Below, piece by piece: positions 35,361 to 46,098 of a stretch of DNA of 64,000 nt (within the stretch, counting starts at the first letter, position 1; each line of letters starts with the position of its first letter). A program made the translations under genes and the position numbers. The notes beneath the pieces are model-generated. The model searched no databases. It had not been told where the DNA came from and was given only the letters and a program-made list of their open reading frames with translations. The stretch is from Linnemannia schmuckeri (lineage: Eukaryota; Mortierellomycota; Mortierellomycetes; Mortierellales; Mortierellaceae): the NCBI GenBank assembly GCA_029449235.1, contig JANATG010000011.1, positions 650,001 through 714,000 on the forward strand. The letters are read 5' to 3'.

Positions 35361-36509
35361 ATGCCTCAGTTGTTGGAATCTACTCGAAACTACCTCAGGT
35401 CATCGACTAAGATCGGCCGGAGGTTGAGCAGCTACAGGGATGACTCGAGGAGTGCAAGCGAGGCCAGTCTTCAAGATATGAACACAACCACGTCCACCAC
35501 CCCCTCAAGCGCGGAGAGCCTCAAGCTCAAGCAACCACAGCAACAGCAGCACCGCCCAACGACACAGAATCGTCTCTCGTCACTGTTCTCGTTGGAAGGT
35601 CGGAACAGGAACTCGATCTCGTCCGAGGATCGCGCAGCAACAGCAACAGCAACATCAACTGCACTAGCAAATGCTACACCACTAACTGGAGGAGCTAAGG
35701 TCGGACGCGATCATGACATCACTCCTCAGAAAAAGCGCAGGAGTTTTCATAGCAGGAAGAGTTCTCAACACCAACAAGAGAAGCATCATCGTTTTTCTAG
35801 TCCAGACCTGTATACAGATGGCAAGGATGTGCCTAGAGGTCGCTCGCCCACACTTTCAGTGTCCCATACCGATTACACTGCCGGTTCGGGATCATCGTCC
35901 TATGATGCCCGTCCGAGCGACTATCCCACACTGAAGCAGTACCAAGCACATGTCTGGAGACGTAACTTGCTGGAGGAGAGCATCATGCACTCGCTCAGGC
36001 TCGGATATGGGGAGACTGGCACCCATCGCCCCCATTCGAGCTCTCGCCACCGCTCCCGCTCTCGTTCACTCAAGGGCAGCACCAACGGTGGCCGCAGCCG
36101 AAAGATGTCGCGTGAGCAGCACTCGGCCATGCTGGTGGCTGCCATGTCCAAGGATCTCCCTCCTTGCCCTACTGGAGATGGCACTACTCCCGTAACAGTG
36201 GTCTTGTCCCGCTCTGGTCCAGTGCCAAGCAAGGACGGAAAAAAGTCTGCCAAGAACGGCAACAGCCCCTACCAGATGTTGCTCAACCCTTCGACGACCA
36301 ATGTCACACACTCGTTCGCAAGTTTCACTTTGGAACTTGACGAGCACCAGGTGTCACATGTGATGAATTCCTCTGCTATCCCTGGCCTGTTTACCATCAA
36401 GGTTGGACCTTCAAGACAGCGAGGACGAGCCAACTCGACGGCACGCATGATGGCGACCACAGGACACGGTCCATCTACACGCGTCCTGACAGGCAAGACG
36501 ACCATGTAA
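35361..36509 (+). CDS. Ser/Arg-rich protein of unknown function
   Basis: Intronless 382-residue frame, of a family I do not recognise. The N-terminus is basic and amphipathic (MPQLLESTRNYLRSSTKIGR). A Ser/Thr/Gln-rich region follows, with a basic cluster (PQKKRRSFHSRKSS near 120). The best-structured block is around 190-240 (DYPTLKQYQAHVWRRNLLEE, then SIMHSLRLGYG), ahead of an RS-like stretch (SSRHRSRSRSLKG). The C-terminal third has a compact segment with alternating hydrophobics (FASFTLELDEHQVSHVM and IPGLFTIKVGPSRQRGR). No signal peptide or membrane segment. A consistent frame, codon use like its neighbours and a long C/T-rich leader argue that it is real. Many Ser and Arg sites suggest phosphorylation control, which is inference. 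Confidence 0.8.
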   Translation: MPQLLESTRNYLRSSTKIGRRLSSYRDDSRSASEASLQDMNTTTSTTPSSAESLKLKQPQQQQHRPTTQNRLSSLFSLEGRNRNSISSEDRAATATATSTALANATPLTGGAKVGRDHDITPQKKRRSFHSRKSSQHQQEKHHRFSSPDLYTDGKDVPRGRSPTLSVSHTDYTAGSGSSSYDARPSDYPTLKQYQAHVWRRNLLEESIMHSLRLGYGETGTHRPHSSSRHRSRSRSLKGSTNGGRSRKMSREQHSAMLVAAMSKDLPPCPTGDGTTPVTVVLSRSGPVPSKDGKKSAKNGNSPYQMLLNPSTTNVTHSFASFTLELDEHQVSHVMNSSAIPGLFTIKVGPSRQRGRANSTARMMATTGHGPSTRVLTGKTTM

Positions 36510-37689
36510 CGGTCGAATTTCTTTCTTGCTTTTGTGAATTATTTATTCTTTCTCTCTTTTCATACCCCTCCACCTTATATATTTTCTCAACGGACAGACG
36601 GCATTTATCACAAAAAAAAAGTACTTCCCCTCCCCTTCGATTCCCTTTCTTTCTTCCTATTGCTAATTCTTGGAACCACCTTTTTTCTCGATCATTCCAC
36701 AAAGGATGACTTTCACAACACCTTTTCTTTTATTAACTTTGAATAGTTGTGGATTTTTTTCTTTTTTTTTTTTTTTTTACCCCTGTTCCCACTTTTTTTG
36801 ACTCCCCTTGGTGTGCTTGACAGTCAAGGCAACCACTTTTTTTCTTTTTTCTTTTTTTTTTCTTGATCCCAGCCCGGTTTTTTATCTCCTCCCTTTTCCC
36901 TCCTTCCCAATATCCCCAACCCTTTTGTTTTAAGTAGCGCACCCTCCACACTGAAAAATAAAAAATAAAAAAAACGGCAGAAAAAAAATCATGAACCCTC
37001 AGTGTTGCTGAAACATAGCTTGTGATTGGCGGGTGGCGCACGGTCAAAATCCAGGGGCCGCCAGGGGCCGATGGCGGTGGCAGTGTTTGTGAAACCAGAC
37101 GCGTTAAAAATCCCGATCAGTCACATCAGCCACATCACCTCCACGCGCTCGCCACCCCGTTTTTTCTTGACTGATACGTGTCGTAGAAAAAGCATGGTGA
37201 AACGAGCATCGGAGGAGTATTCTTTATCTCGTTTATATCACCCATTTCTCCACTGAGGCCGTTTGGAGTATACATTCATATGGCTTGAAGGACGTTTTCA
37301 CAAACTGGACGCCTTGCTTTGATACTTGTAGGGTGGAGGAAGGAAGGGGGATATGAAGCGATAGAGTACAGAGGTGATTATGAGCAGCGCGATGTGATAT
37401 TTTTTTTTATATCATGAATGTCGGCCACTGTTCTGTAGGATGGTAATTGTCGCGATACTCAGAGTTATTCCTCCAACCACGAGACCTGAACATTAAGCAG
37501 AAGGGCACAATCAAACATATGTCACGTTATCTACGATTTAATTTTCGTCCTCATAGTCGCAAAAAACGACGTTCATAGCACAGTGTTGACGAGAAAAAAA
37601 GTCAGTAAATTGGCATTTTTCTTGGGAGTCAAAGCGGCCATCCACGCTGCCATCCTCCTTCTTACGATCAGTCATGAAGATCTATGTTC

Positions 37690-38245
37690 GTTCAAAGTAT
37701 AGTGCATGGTTACATGTCGCGAATGGATGCGCATCCTTTCCTCCATCTCTTTCAGTTGAGATTCTTCTTGCTCTGTGCCATGACATTTCCACGCGTCCAA
37801 TTCGACTCCAAGAGCTCTCCCCTCCTTTCAAACAACATTAAACACGTGTGATGGTCCTCCTGCCCAATACCAATTATGCCAACTCAATTAAGCGGACTGG
37901 AAACACAAAAGAAAAGTGATTGAGCAGGTGTCAAGACGGTCGTTCAAAAGTAACACGATCTTCCTCTCGCCCATTCGGCCACATTTTTTGTTACTCCAAG
38001 TAAGCGTACTTGTCGCGTGTCGCGAATGGACGGGCGAACGGACGAACGAACGGACAGATGGTAGATATTTTGTCCTCCATCTCTTTCAGCTGATTATCAT
38101 CGTCGTCATTGTCGTGTCTTTATTTTCGTATGTCCGAGTCTGAGAGCCCTTTCTTCCCATCCACCCCATCTAGGGATGAAGACGTCCGACGGACCCTGCA
38201 AATCATGCTGACTCAATTAAGCAGACCGGAAAACCCAAAAAAAAA
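37690..38245 (+). repeat. Imperfect tandem duplication, two units about 320 bases apart
   Basis: Several blocks recur in the same order. GTCGCGAATGGA occurs at ~37717 and ~38019, CTCCATCTCTTTCAG at ~37741 and ~38075, and CTCAATTAAGC followed by a G/ACTGGAAA-like block at ~37884 and ~38213. Sequence between the blocks has diverged. Neither unit has a convincing frame. Confidence 0.7.
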
Positions 38246-38262
38246 AAAAAAAAAAAAAAAAA
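38237..38262 (+). repeat. Homopolymer (A)26
   Basis: Uninterrupted run directly at the end of the second duplication unit; the first unit ends in a shorter A-rich stretch at the same place. Confidence 0.95.
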
Positions 38263-41200
38263 GGTCGTGCGGGAAGGAAACCGTTAACGATGTTGTCATC
38301 GCATACGAGCGGGACAGAAAAAGGTTCGGTAAGATGGTTAATGCACAACACGCTCCCGTCGTTGCTGTTATGTGGCATGGTTTGTTTTGTCAGTGCATGA
38401 ATTCTTTTTTTTACTAAATCGCAGAAAACGGAGACATGTAGAAAGTGGTCAGCGTATCCTTCCTCCTCATGTGAAAGGTGCGAGCAAGTTCTTACAACAG
38501 CAAAAAACTCTTCCCAGGGAAAAAAAATGCACATACATAGAAGAACAACAAGCGCACCTTCAACTCTGCCAAAACAAAGCACCCGTCCCACTCCTTTCTC
38601 ACCACACATACCCCGTTTCTTATCGCCATTCAGATCTTGTGCCTGCTGACAAAAATACAGTCCTACTATCCTTTCCCATTTCACTACTATTTGTTCATCT
38701 AGAAAAATGGATTCGTATTTTTTGTGCTCACATCTTGCCCTTTTTTCCTTGTGTGTGTCCATGCATGGTGTGCGCGATTAACAAACATTTTTTGTTCACT
38801 TTGGGGCACACATAGGACATAGACAAAAGACACGAGATCATTACTCAATATAGTAGTCCTCAAGCTCAGGGGAGGAATGGAAGAGATGTGGGAGTTGGAG
38901 GAGAAAAGAAGGTCAACGATGAAATCAACGACATACGTGAGGGATAACTGGATCGAGGCAAGCAAGCAAGTAGGCAAGTAGGCAAACAGACAAGCGGGCG
39001 GGCAGACTTGCGGACCTGCTTGGCAAAAAAACTCTGACAAATAGACAGACAAAAAAAGCATCGTTCGGCACTCTTAATCGAAGGGAACGGTATAGGAGAT
39101 AGAGAGTAAGCAAGGAGAGAGAGGAAGAGGAAAGGGCTCGATCAAGGTGGGCAGGAGACAAGGAGACAGAGAGAGAAAAAAGGATTGTTCATGCACGATT
39201 TGACGGGTGAATGGTCCCTGGAAGGGTAACGAAAAGATGAGGGGGTGGGATGGGAAAAGATGTGGTTTGAAATTCACATTTCTTGTCCATAACCGCATTT
39301 CTTTTTTTTTTTGCTGCTACAAAAAGAAAGCGAGAGGGGGCAGTGAAGAGCGAAGCTAAAGGAAGAAAGGGAGGGACTAGATCGATGGTTGCACAAAGAG
39401 AAAAAAGCAAGAGGACCTTAACAAACGAGCAAACAAATTGGATGATGGAACGAGTGAGAGAGAGAGGACAAGGGTCAAATCAGATTATGCATTGGATTTA
39501 AAACAGTATGTAAACAAGTTTTTTGTTTTTGGTTGTGGCAGATCCAGGCCAACATTGCCCAAAGGGGATTGCAAGGAGACAAGCGGCAGAAGTAGCAAGA
39601 TGACCATGGCCACATAATAATGCTGAATTATTGTGGACCAGACTCCTTTCTCCCTCACTCTCTCTGATATAATACGAAGAGGCTAGGCTAGGCTTGTCCT
39701 GTGCGTTGTTTTTGGGGGGTGTAAGTATGGAATGGCAGGTGGACAAATTGAAATCGATGGACTGACAGTCGAAAAGGAGAGCGAGAGAGAGTTTCATAAC
39801 AGGGTGGAATGGGCTGGAATCGATATCGATTCGGCATCGACTTGAATGGAGGTGAAGGTTTGCTATGGCGGAGTTTGTATGAATCCATCTCTGTGTCCAC
39901 TTTTTTCAAGGTTCAGCAAACTGAGGATTGTGAATATGGATAGGATTGGTCCTTCGCTTTTTGTCCTTCTTGCATTGGTCATCGTCATTCATTGCTGCTG
40001 CTGCTTTGACCCTTTATTATATAGCATCGTTGGAATATGTGGCCTGCCTTGCATGTTTGTTATTGTCTTCTTTGTTTGCTCGTATAGTTTGCCGAGGAGT
40101 GAGAATGCGGGGGAGTGCAATGCAATGCATGCAGACTAGGATATTTTTTGGGCTACTCTTTTTACATTCCCTGCGAATATTCCTCGTCTATCCCACTCTC
40201 TAAACCTTCGTTTCCTTTTTTCACTCCACATTTGAGCATACTATTCTTCACTTAACCAGAGAGCGATCTGTCAACTTACAAAGAAATAGGGTTTCATTCA
40301 ATGGGTCAATGAAAGAAGAGGGTTACAAGCAGAGAAAAGGAATACACCATGTAGCCTGGTGAGTATGTCAAGAAAAGGTGGGAAGTTACTTTATTTTTGA
40401 TGAGTGCTAGGAAGAGGCTTTCTTGTCAAGAAAATGTCATATCCTGCATACATCCTGCCTATCATACTCTTGCCATCCATTCGTTGATACCTATTTTGAA
40501 CATTCCCCTTCTCATTTCATCCTATTGCGAATACATCTTTTTTGTCATGTATCTTGCGTTCTTTTTGTTGTCGATGTTGTCACTGTGTCCTGCTCTTCCC
40601 TGTCGCCCTCCCCTGTTCAGTCTAGGGTGATTGGAGATCTCTTCTTTCTTCTTTTCGTTTTGTACTCCCTTGCTTTCCTCTCTCTGTCCTTTGTTTGTGA
40701 AAAACGTGTGAGCCAATTTTAACGCTCGAGGATTCCTCGGTCCTCATCGGCTCCTCTTCCCTTCTCCTCTGTCTCTTGTTTGTTTAGTGTTTGTGTTTAA
40801 GTTTGAAAAAGTAAGCAAACAAAGGGAGTGAGTTTTATTTTTTTTCAATCATCCGTTGGGCGTATGTTCACTTCGCTCGTTGTTGGCTGGGGAATCAGTT
40901 GCGTTGTTTTCGCGTTTCAGGATTTGAATTCGCGTTTTTTTTTGTTCCGTGTTTGTTCATGGCTCTTGGTGTGCTTTGTGCGCTTTTGTTGACAAAAATC
41001 ACCCGAGGAGAAAAAAGTTTTACCCTATTCCATGCTTTTAGCGCCCATTTTATTATGGAGGAGGATGGCTAGTCTCGCTGATCCCTCCTCCTGGCCTCTT
41101 TTTTACTGCCACATATTCAAAGGCAGTCTGGCGCATATAGTGTAGGTGGAGGGGATTGAATCGAGAAGAGAAGAGAAGAGATGGGAGTCCGGTTGTCGGT

Positions 41201-42659
41201 CCGAACGCATGAGGGTGATCAATGCCACACACACAGGTGAAAACTTTAAACGCTTCATTAGTAGCCAGATCAAGGAGAGAGTGCGAGAAGGAGATAGAGA
41301 TTGAAGCAAACAGCTTTTTAGCAAAAGCCACTTCTTGTTCCGTCCGCCCGCTTCTTCCGTCTGGCCTCGTCGTTCACTCTTGTCTCGACTCGACTATCGA
41401 CGGATCCCCTCTGCTCCTCCGCGAGACTCAAAGTTGTCATCCAAGGAAAAAAAGAGGTCAGATTTGCCCAACTCATTTTTTTCCCTCCTTTTTTTTGGGC
41501 CAGCACAGGAAGGAAAGAAAAAAGGGCGGATGTGTAATAGAGTTGAGTCTCAACCCTTTGGTTCATGCTATGCTCTCCTCCGTCACTACTTGCGCTCTTT
41601 TTTTTCTGATCAGTCCCGTTTGTCTCTCTCTCCTTCTTCCTCTGTTGGTGAATTTTTTCTTCTCATCTCAATCTCCTTTTTTCCTTTCCCTTTCGCCACA
41701 GAAAGAATAGTGGCAAAAGAAGGTTTGCCTTTTAGGAGCTGCTTCTGTACAAATGAGCGGACCCGAACAAACTACCAACGAACAAGTCCAACGGACACGG
41801 CCAGCTGACTGACGTCTCTTGCTTGTCTGTTTGTCTGTCGGCCTCTTGACCCCTCTTCTCAATACAAAGAAAAAAGTACTTCCCCTGACCTTTGCCTGCA
41901 CACTTTGGTCAGACATGTTGTATCACACACTGTACATCTTCCACGTATACAACCTCCGCCGCGTCAGAGTAGAAGAAAAAAAAATAACGGACAGGACCAG
42001 AAATAACAAAAAAAAAGGCTATGATGATGCCGGTGATAGACACGTTTTTTTCTTTTTTTATTCAATCTCTCGAACGGTTTCTGTTTCTTTGCAGAATAGA
42101 AGAAAAAAGGTGTTCTCTTTGGGCTGGATTATATTCAGTAATAGCAAAAGAATGAATTGATGCTGGCGGAATAGGAAACAGAGGTATGTACAGCATGCGT
42201 GTAAGTGTGGGTGCCTTGTCTTGCTTGTAACCTTAAAAATGACTCTACGATCTCAGGCATGAACGAAAAGGCGTGAAGTGATGCTTATGATGTACTGTAC
42301 GCTTTTTGCATAGGTTCGAGCAGAATAGGAATCGACGGGACAGAATGATAAAGGAGAAAAGACAACAACGAATGAACAAAACAGAGCAACGACAGAGAGC
42401 ACAGTTAATAGAGAGGCAGAGAGAGAGAGATGAAAGGCAGCACGGAGGATAAAGGAGAGATAGTAGAGCACAAGCGAAGAAGAGGGGAGAGCATGGTGGA
42501 TCTCATGATCTCTGTTGTTGGTAGTCGTTCCCAATCGTTCCACTTTTTTTTCTACTCGTTCACCCCTGCCTATAGCTTGTTCTGTTCATCTTACCTAGTG
42601 TGCACTTGATCTGTCCTGTCTTGTCCTGTGCTATCGTTCCTTTTGTTTACTTTTCTGGG

Positions 42660-42662
<3 letters not shown>

Positions 42663-42692
<30 letters not shown>
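42663..42692 (+). repeat. Homopolymer (T)30
   Basis: Uninterrupted run of 30 T, the longest in the window. Confidence 0.95.
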
Positions 42693-42694
<2 letters not shown>

Positions 42695-45600
42695 AAGAAC
42701 AACAACAAACAACAATGCATGGTAAGTACTGACCATGGATGTGTCTATTATTACCGTGTCCACTTCATGCTTTTCTCTACGCCTTCCCACTTTGTTCCCA
42801 TCCTCTTGTTATTTTATCAGTTGAAGATTCTTCGTCTTGGCATGTCAAGATCGACATATCCATCTCTTTCTGATTCCTTATTTTTTCTTATGTTCGTTGT
42901 ATGAACTGCATAGGATGGGTAGCTGAGCACGAGTTTACCCTTCATTCAATCATTTCAAATAGCAATCGACATAAAAAAAACCAGCATGTTTTGGTAATAA
43001 GGTGCAGTCTAGCCACCCACTGGCTTCTCTGTATTGTAGAGTAGTGCCATTAAGCCCAATGGTAATGGTGGTCATGCTGTCCAATCCAGGCTCCTTGCGG
43101 TTATTGCTATTGTTGTGTATATGTGTGCACCAAACAAGAACCCACTCCACTCGCATGTACACTTCTTTTATATATGCTTTTTAAGATGATGATGATGGGT
43201 GAGCAGTAAGCATGTCAAGGTTTGCCTTTGTTTTTATTTTTTTCGAGCCCATCACCGCAAGTAAACCCACTCTGTCTCTCTCCCTCTCTCTCTTTGTCGG
43301 TCTGTATGCGAGGATGCGCATGTTTTTTTTTTTTGTTAGCCGACTTTTTTTCGATGAGCCATCTTGAAATGAAAAAAGTCGAGAGCAGTAATGCTTAGCA
43401 ATCCATGTCCGTCCGAACGCTCCGTCCGTCCGTCCGCTCCGTCTGTCTTGTCTGTCCAGTCCCGCCCAGCCCTCCTCTCCCTCTGTCTCTCGCCCAGTCA
43501 GTCCGTCCATCTATCCGTCCGTTCATTCTTCCTCCAATTTGCCCATTCATCCAATCCGTTGCTAGACAGACATATGAGAGTGTGAGATGATGTATGAAGT
43601 GGATTGAACCATAGCATTCATTCATCCATCACCGCCCCCACCCCAATGCTCAATAAAAAAGTGTAAAACAATATTAACTGTAAAAGTGGACAGACAGACG
43701 TGTGCGTGCCCTTCCACTCATGCTGCACTTTTTTTTTGTACAATGTGTCCGTTCAAAGGAGGGAAAAAGAGAAAAGCAAGGGAACAGAAAAAAAACAACA
43801 GAAAAAAGGGCAAAGGAGATAGACGGCAGACTCACATACATACAGGGAGATCAAGAAAAAAAAAACAGTGAAAAAAAGGGGTCAGAGGGGTCATAAAAAA
43901 AAGATGCCTGGTTGACTGGCCTCTTTTTTTTTTATTCCTGCGCCAATGTATTTTGTTGATTTGATAGTGCGTCGTCGGACAAGTTCTTTATTCAAAGGCT
44001 CAATGGGTTGTACGGGTAAGTTCAAGGTTCGCATATTGTGCATGCACTCTTTTCTTTGTATGTGTGTAAACGGCGATCTGAACCATTGAAGTTGGAGCAT
44101 AGAGCAAAGGCTAAGAAACAGACTTGATCCCGTTGCCGTACGTTACGGTTACCCTTTCTTGTATATTATTTATTTATTCCTTCCCCCCTTTTAAAATCCA
44201 TCATTTCGGTCACTGAGAGTCCACATCCATCCAGGGGAGAGACAGGTATACGCAAGGAAGGAAGGAGAGATGGAGAGTGGTAAAGAGAAGAAGGCGAGGA
44301 GACAGGATAGTGTGGTGAAGTGGGAGAGGAGCAGGCGAAGGGAAGATAAAAGAGAGGAAAGATAAAGTAAAAGGCAGCACAAGTGAATGAATGACCCTTG
44401 CCGTGCGATTTTAGACGCGTCCATTTCTCTGTCTTTGTCGACTGACTGACTGAGCAAAAGAATAGAGTTGAATAAGGGTTTGAATCTCATGGAGAAAGAA
44501 AGGGGCGGCTATGTTTTTGTTGACCTCTTGTCCTTTCTTGTTTGTTGTTTTTTGCGTGGGTTAGTTAACAAAAACGAGAGACTAGGATGACCTACCATTG
44601 TGCCGTCTTTTTGTATTGCTCCAAATGAAAGGTCGGAATAGAGACATGGTGGTTATGCTTGTCAATGCAAGGAAAGAGAGGAAAGAGAAGTAGGAGACTA
44701 GAAAGAGAAAGAGAAGATGGCAGTATCTCCTTGCCCTTGAACAATCACCCCTGTTTTCTGTCGCTTTTTCTTTCTTTTCATTCATTCATCCATCGCTCTT
44801 CATTTTATCGATTCATTCATTCATTTCTGATAATCATACTTATTCGTATTCATTCATTTTAGAGCTGTGGCGGTGAACTATGAAATGCCTTTTTGAAGAA
44901 AAAAAAAAAAAAAGCAAAACTTTGAATGTGAGATGGATGGGATGACCATTTTGTTTGTAGGACTAGGCGTGTACTCTTTTTTATTTAGTTTTCTTTTTCC
45001 TTTGTTTGTTGCTGTTGTTTGTCCATGGAATCAGAAAGAAAAGATAGGAAAGGGAAGGGGAAGGACCAAAGAGAAAGGGGACGACAGAAAAGAAAGAGAA
45101 GAGAACATTGCACAGATCCAAGACGTTTTCTTTTCTTTTCTTCTTCCCCTTCTCTCGATCGCCATTGCTATCATCATCTTCGGCACCACCACCATCATCA
45201 TCATCATTGTCGATGAGATCGTATCTTTCTATCTCCTTTTCTCCTATGTAGGAGACTTGCCGCAGACGCAGGATGTCAACGATGATGTAGGAAGAACGAA
45301 GAACGAGCGAGAGGAGGGAAACACTGATGAAAATCGTGTTCTTGTTGTCAAGAAAGATAGGAGAAGCGCAGCGAGGAGGAGAGGAATAAAGTGAGTTGAA
45401 CAATGATGGCTTTACATGTTGTTTGTGGGTGAAGTGGCCATGGTTCGTGTGTGAGTCTATCAGTCTGGCTGAACCCTCTTTTGTTGTTGTTGTTGTTGTT
45501 TGTCGATGTTATTATTTTCCGCCGCTTTCTTCCCTTTTCTCTTTTCTTTCCTCCTTCCTCTTTTCTCTTTTCTTTTCTCTCTCTTTTCCCTTTTTCTCGC

Positions 45601-45968
45601 CTCTTTCAACTCCCACTTACTCATCCACCTACTCTTAGTCCTCCTCTCTGGCTCACATCCCATCCTTACACACACGCACACACACTCACTCTCACTTTCA
45701 CTTTTCTTCGTCCTTGACCCAGTCGCCTCTCTCTTCTCTTGTTCATAACAACTACAGCCAATCAACTAGCCTCGCTCTCCTCTTCCCCTGCCCTCTACTC
45801 CCTATCCACAAGCAACAAGCAACAAGTCCTTTTTATCAAAAAAAAAAGAGTCTCTTGCGCGCTGCTCTCTTTTTTTATATTATCTTCTCTTTCATTCATT
45901 TTGTATTCATTTTTTTCACTCCCATCTCTCGCACTCACACTTTCGCACTCACTTCGCAACCAACTCTA

Positions 45969-45971
<3 letters not shown>

Positions 45972-46011
<40 letters not shown>
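45972..46011 (+). repeat. (CT)20 microsatellite in the homeobox gene leader
   Basis: Perfect CT dinucleotide run about 90 bases before the start codon of the homeobox gene, within a longer C/T-rich leader. Confidence 0.95.
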
Positions 46012-46013
<2 letters not shown>

Positions 46014-46098
46014 ACTCTCCTCACTTCCCCCACCCTCTTCTCTCTTTTCTCTTTCTTTCCTTTCCCTTTCCCTCTTTTTTCTCCCCTTCTTCAATCCG

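Larger units (their letters stand above)
36510..46098. other. 9.6-kb non-coding region upstream of the homeobox gene
   Basis: No gene that I can support on either strand. Contents: T/A homopolymers (36762-36778 T17; 38237-38262 A26; 42663-42692 T30), an imperfect tandem duplication at 37.7-38.2 kb, CCGT-type tetranucleotide sequence at about 43405-43460, and a strongly C/T-rich stretch from ~45480 to 46098 that is probably the homeobox gene's leader. Right after the T30 tract an ATGCATG meets a perfect GTAAGT donor (42716-42728). The size suggests long regulatory sequence or non-coding transcripts, but nothing here proves that. Confidence 0.45.

Noticed and set aside
38217..38762. 181-codon minus-strand frame at 38.2-38.8 kb
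   Set aside because: It ends in a Phe run from the A26 tract, and the rest shows no recognisable pattern or splice structure.
41222..41808. 162- and 157-codon overlapping plus-strand frames
   Set aside because: They overlap in two frames within C/T-rich sequence, with no domain and no leader.
44933..45394. 153-codon plus-strand frame, with a similarly long minus-strand frame over it
   Set aside because: Both strands are equally open because of simple repeats, and neither has protein-like features.
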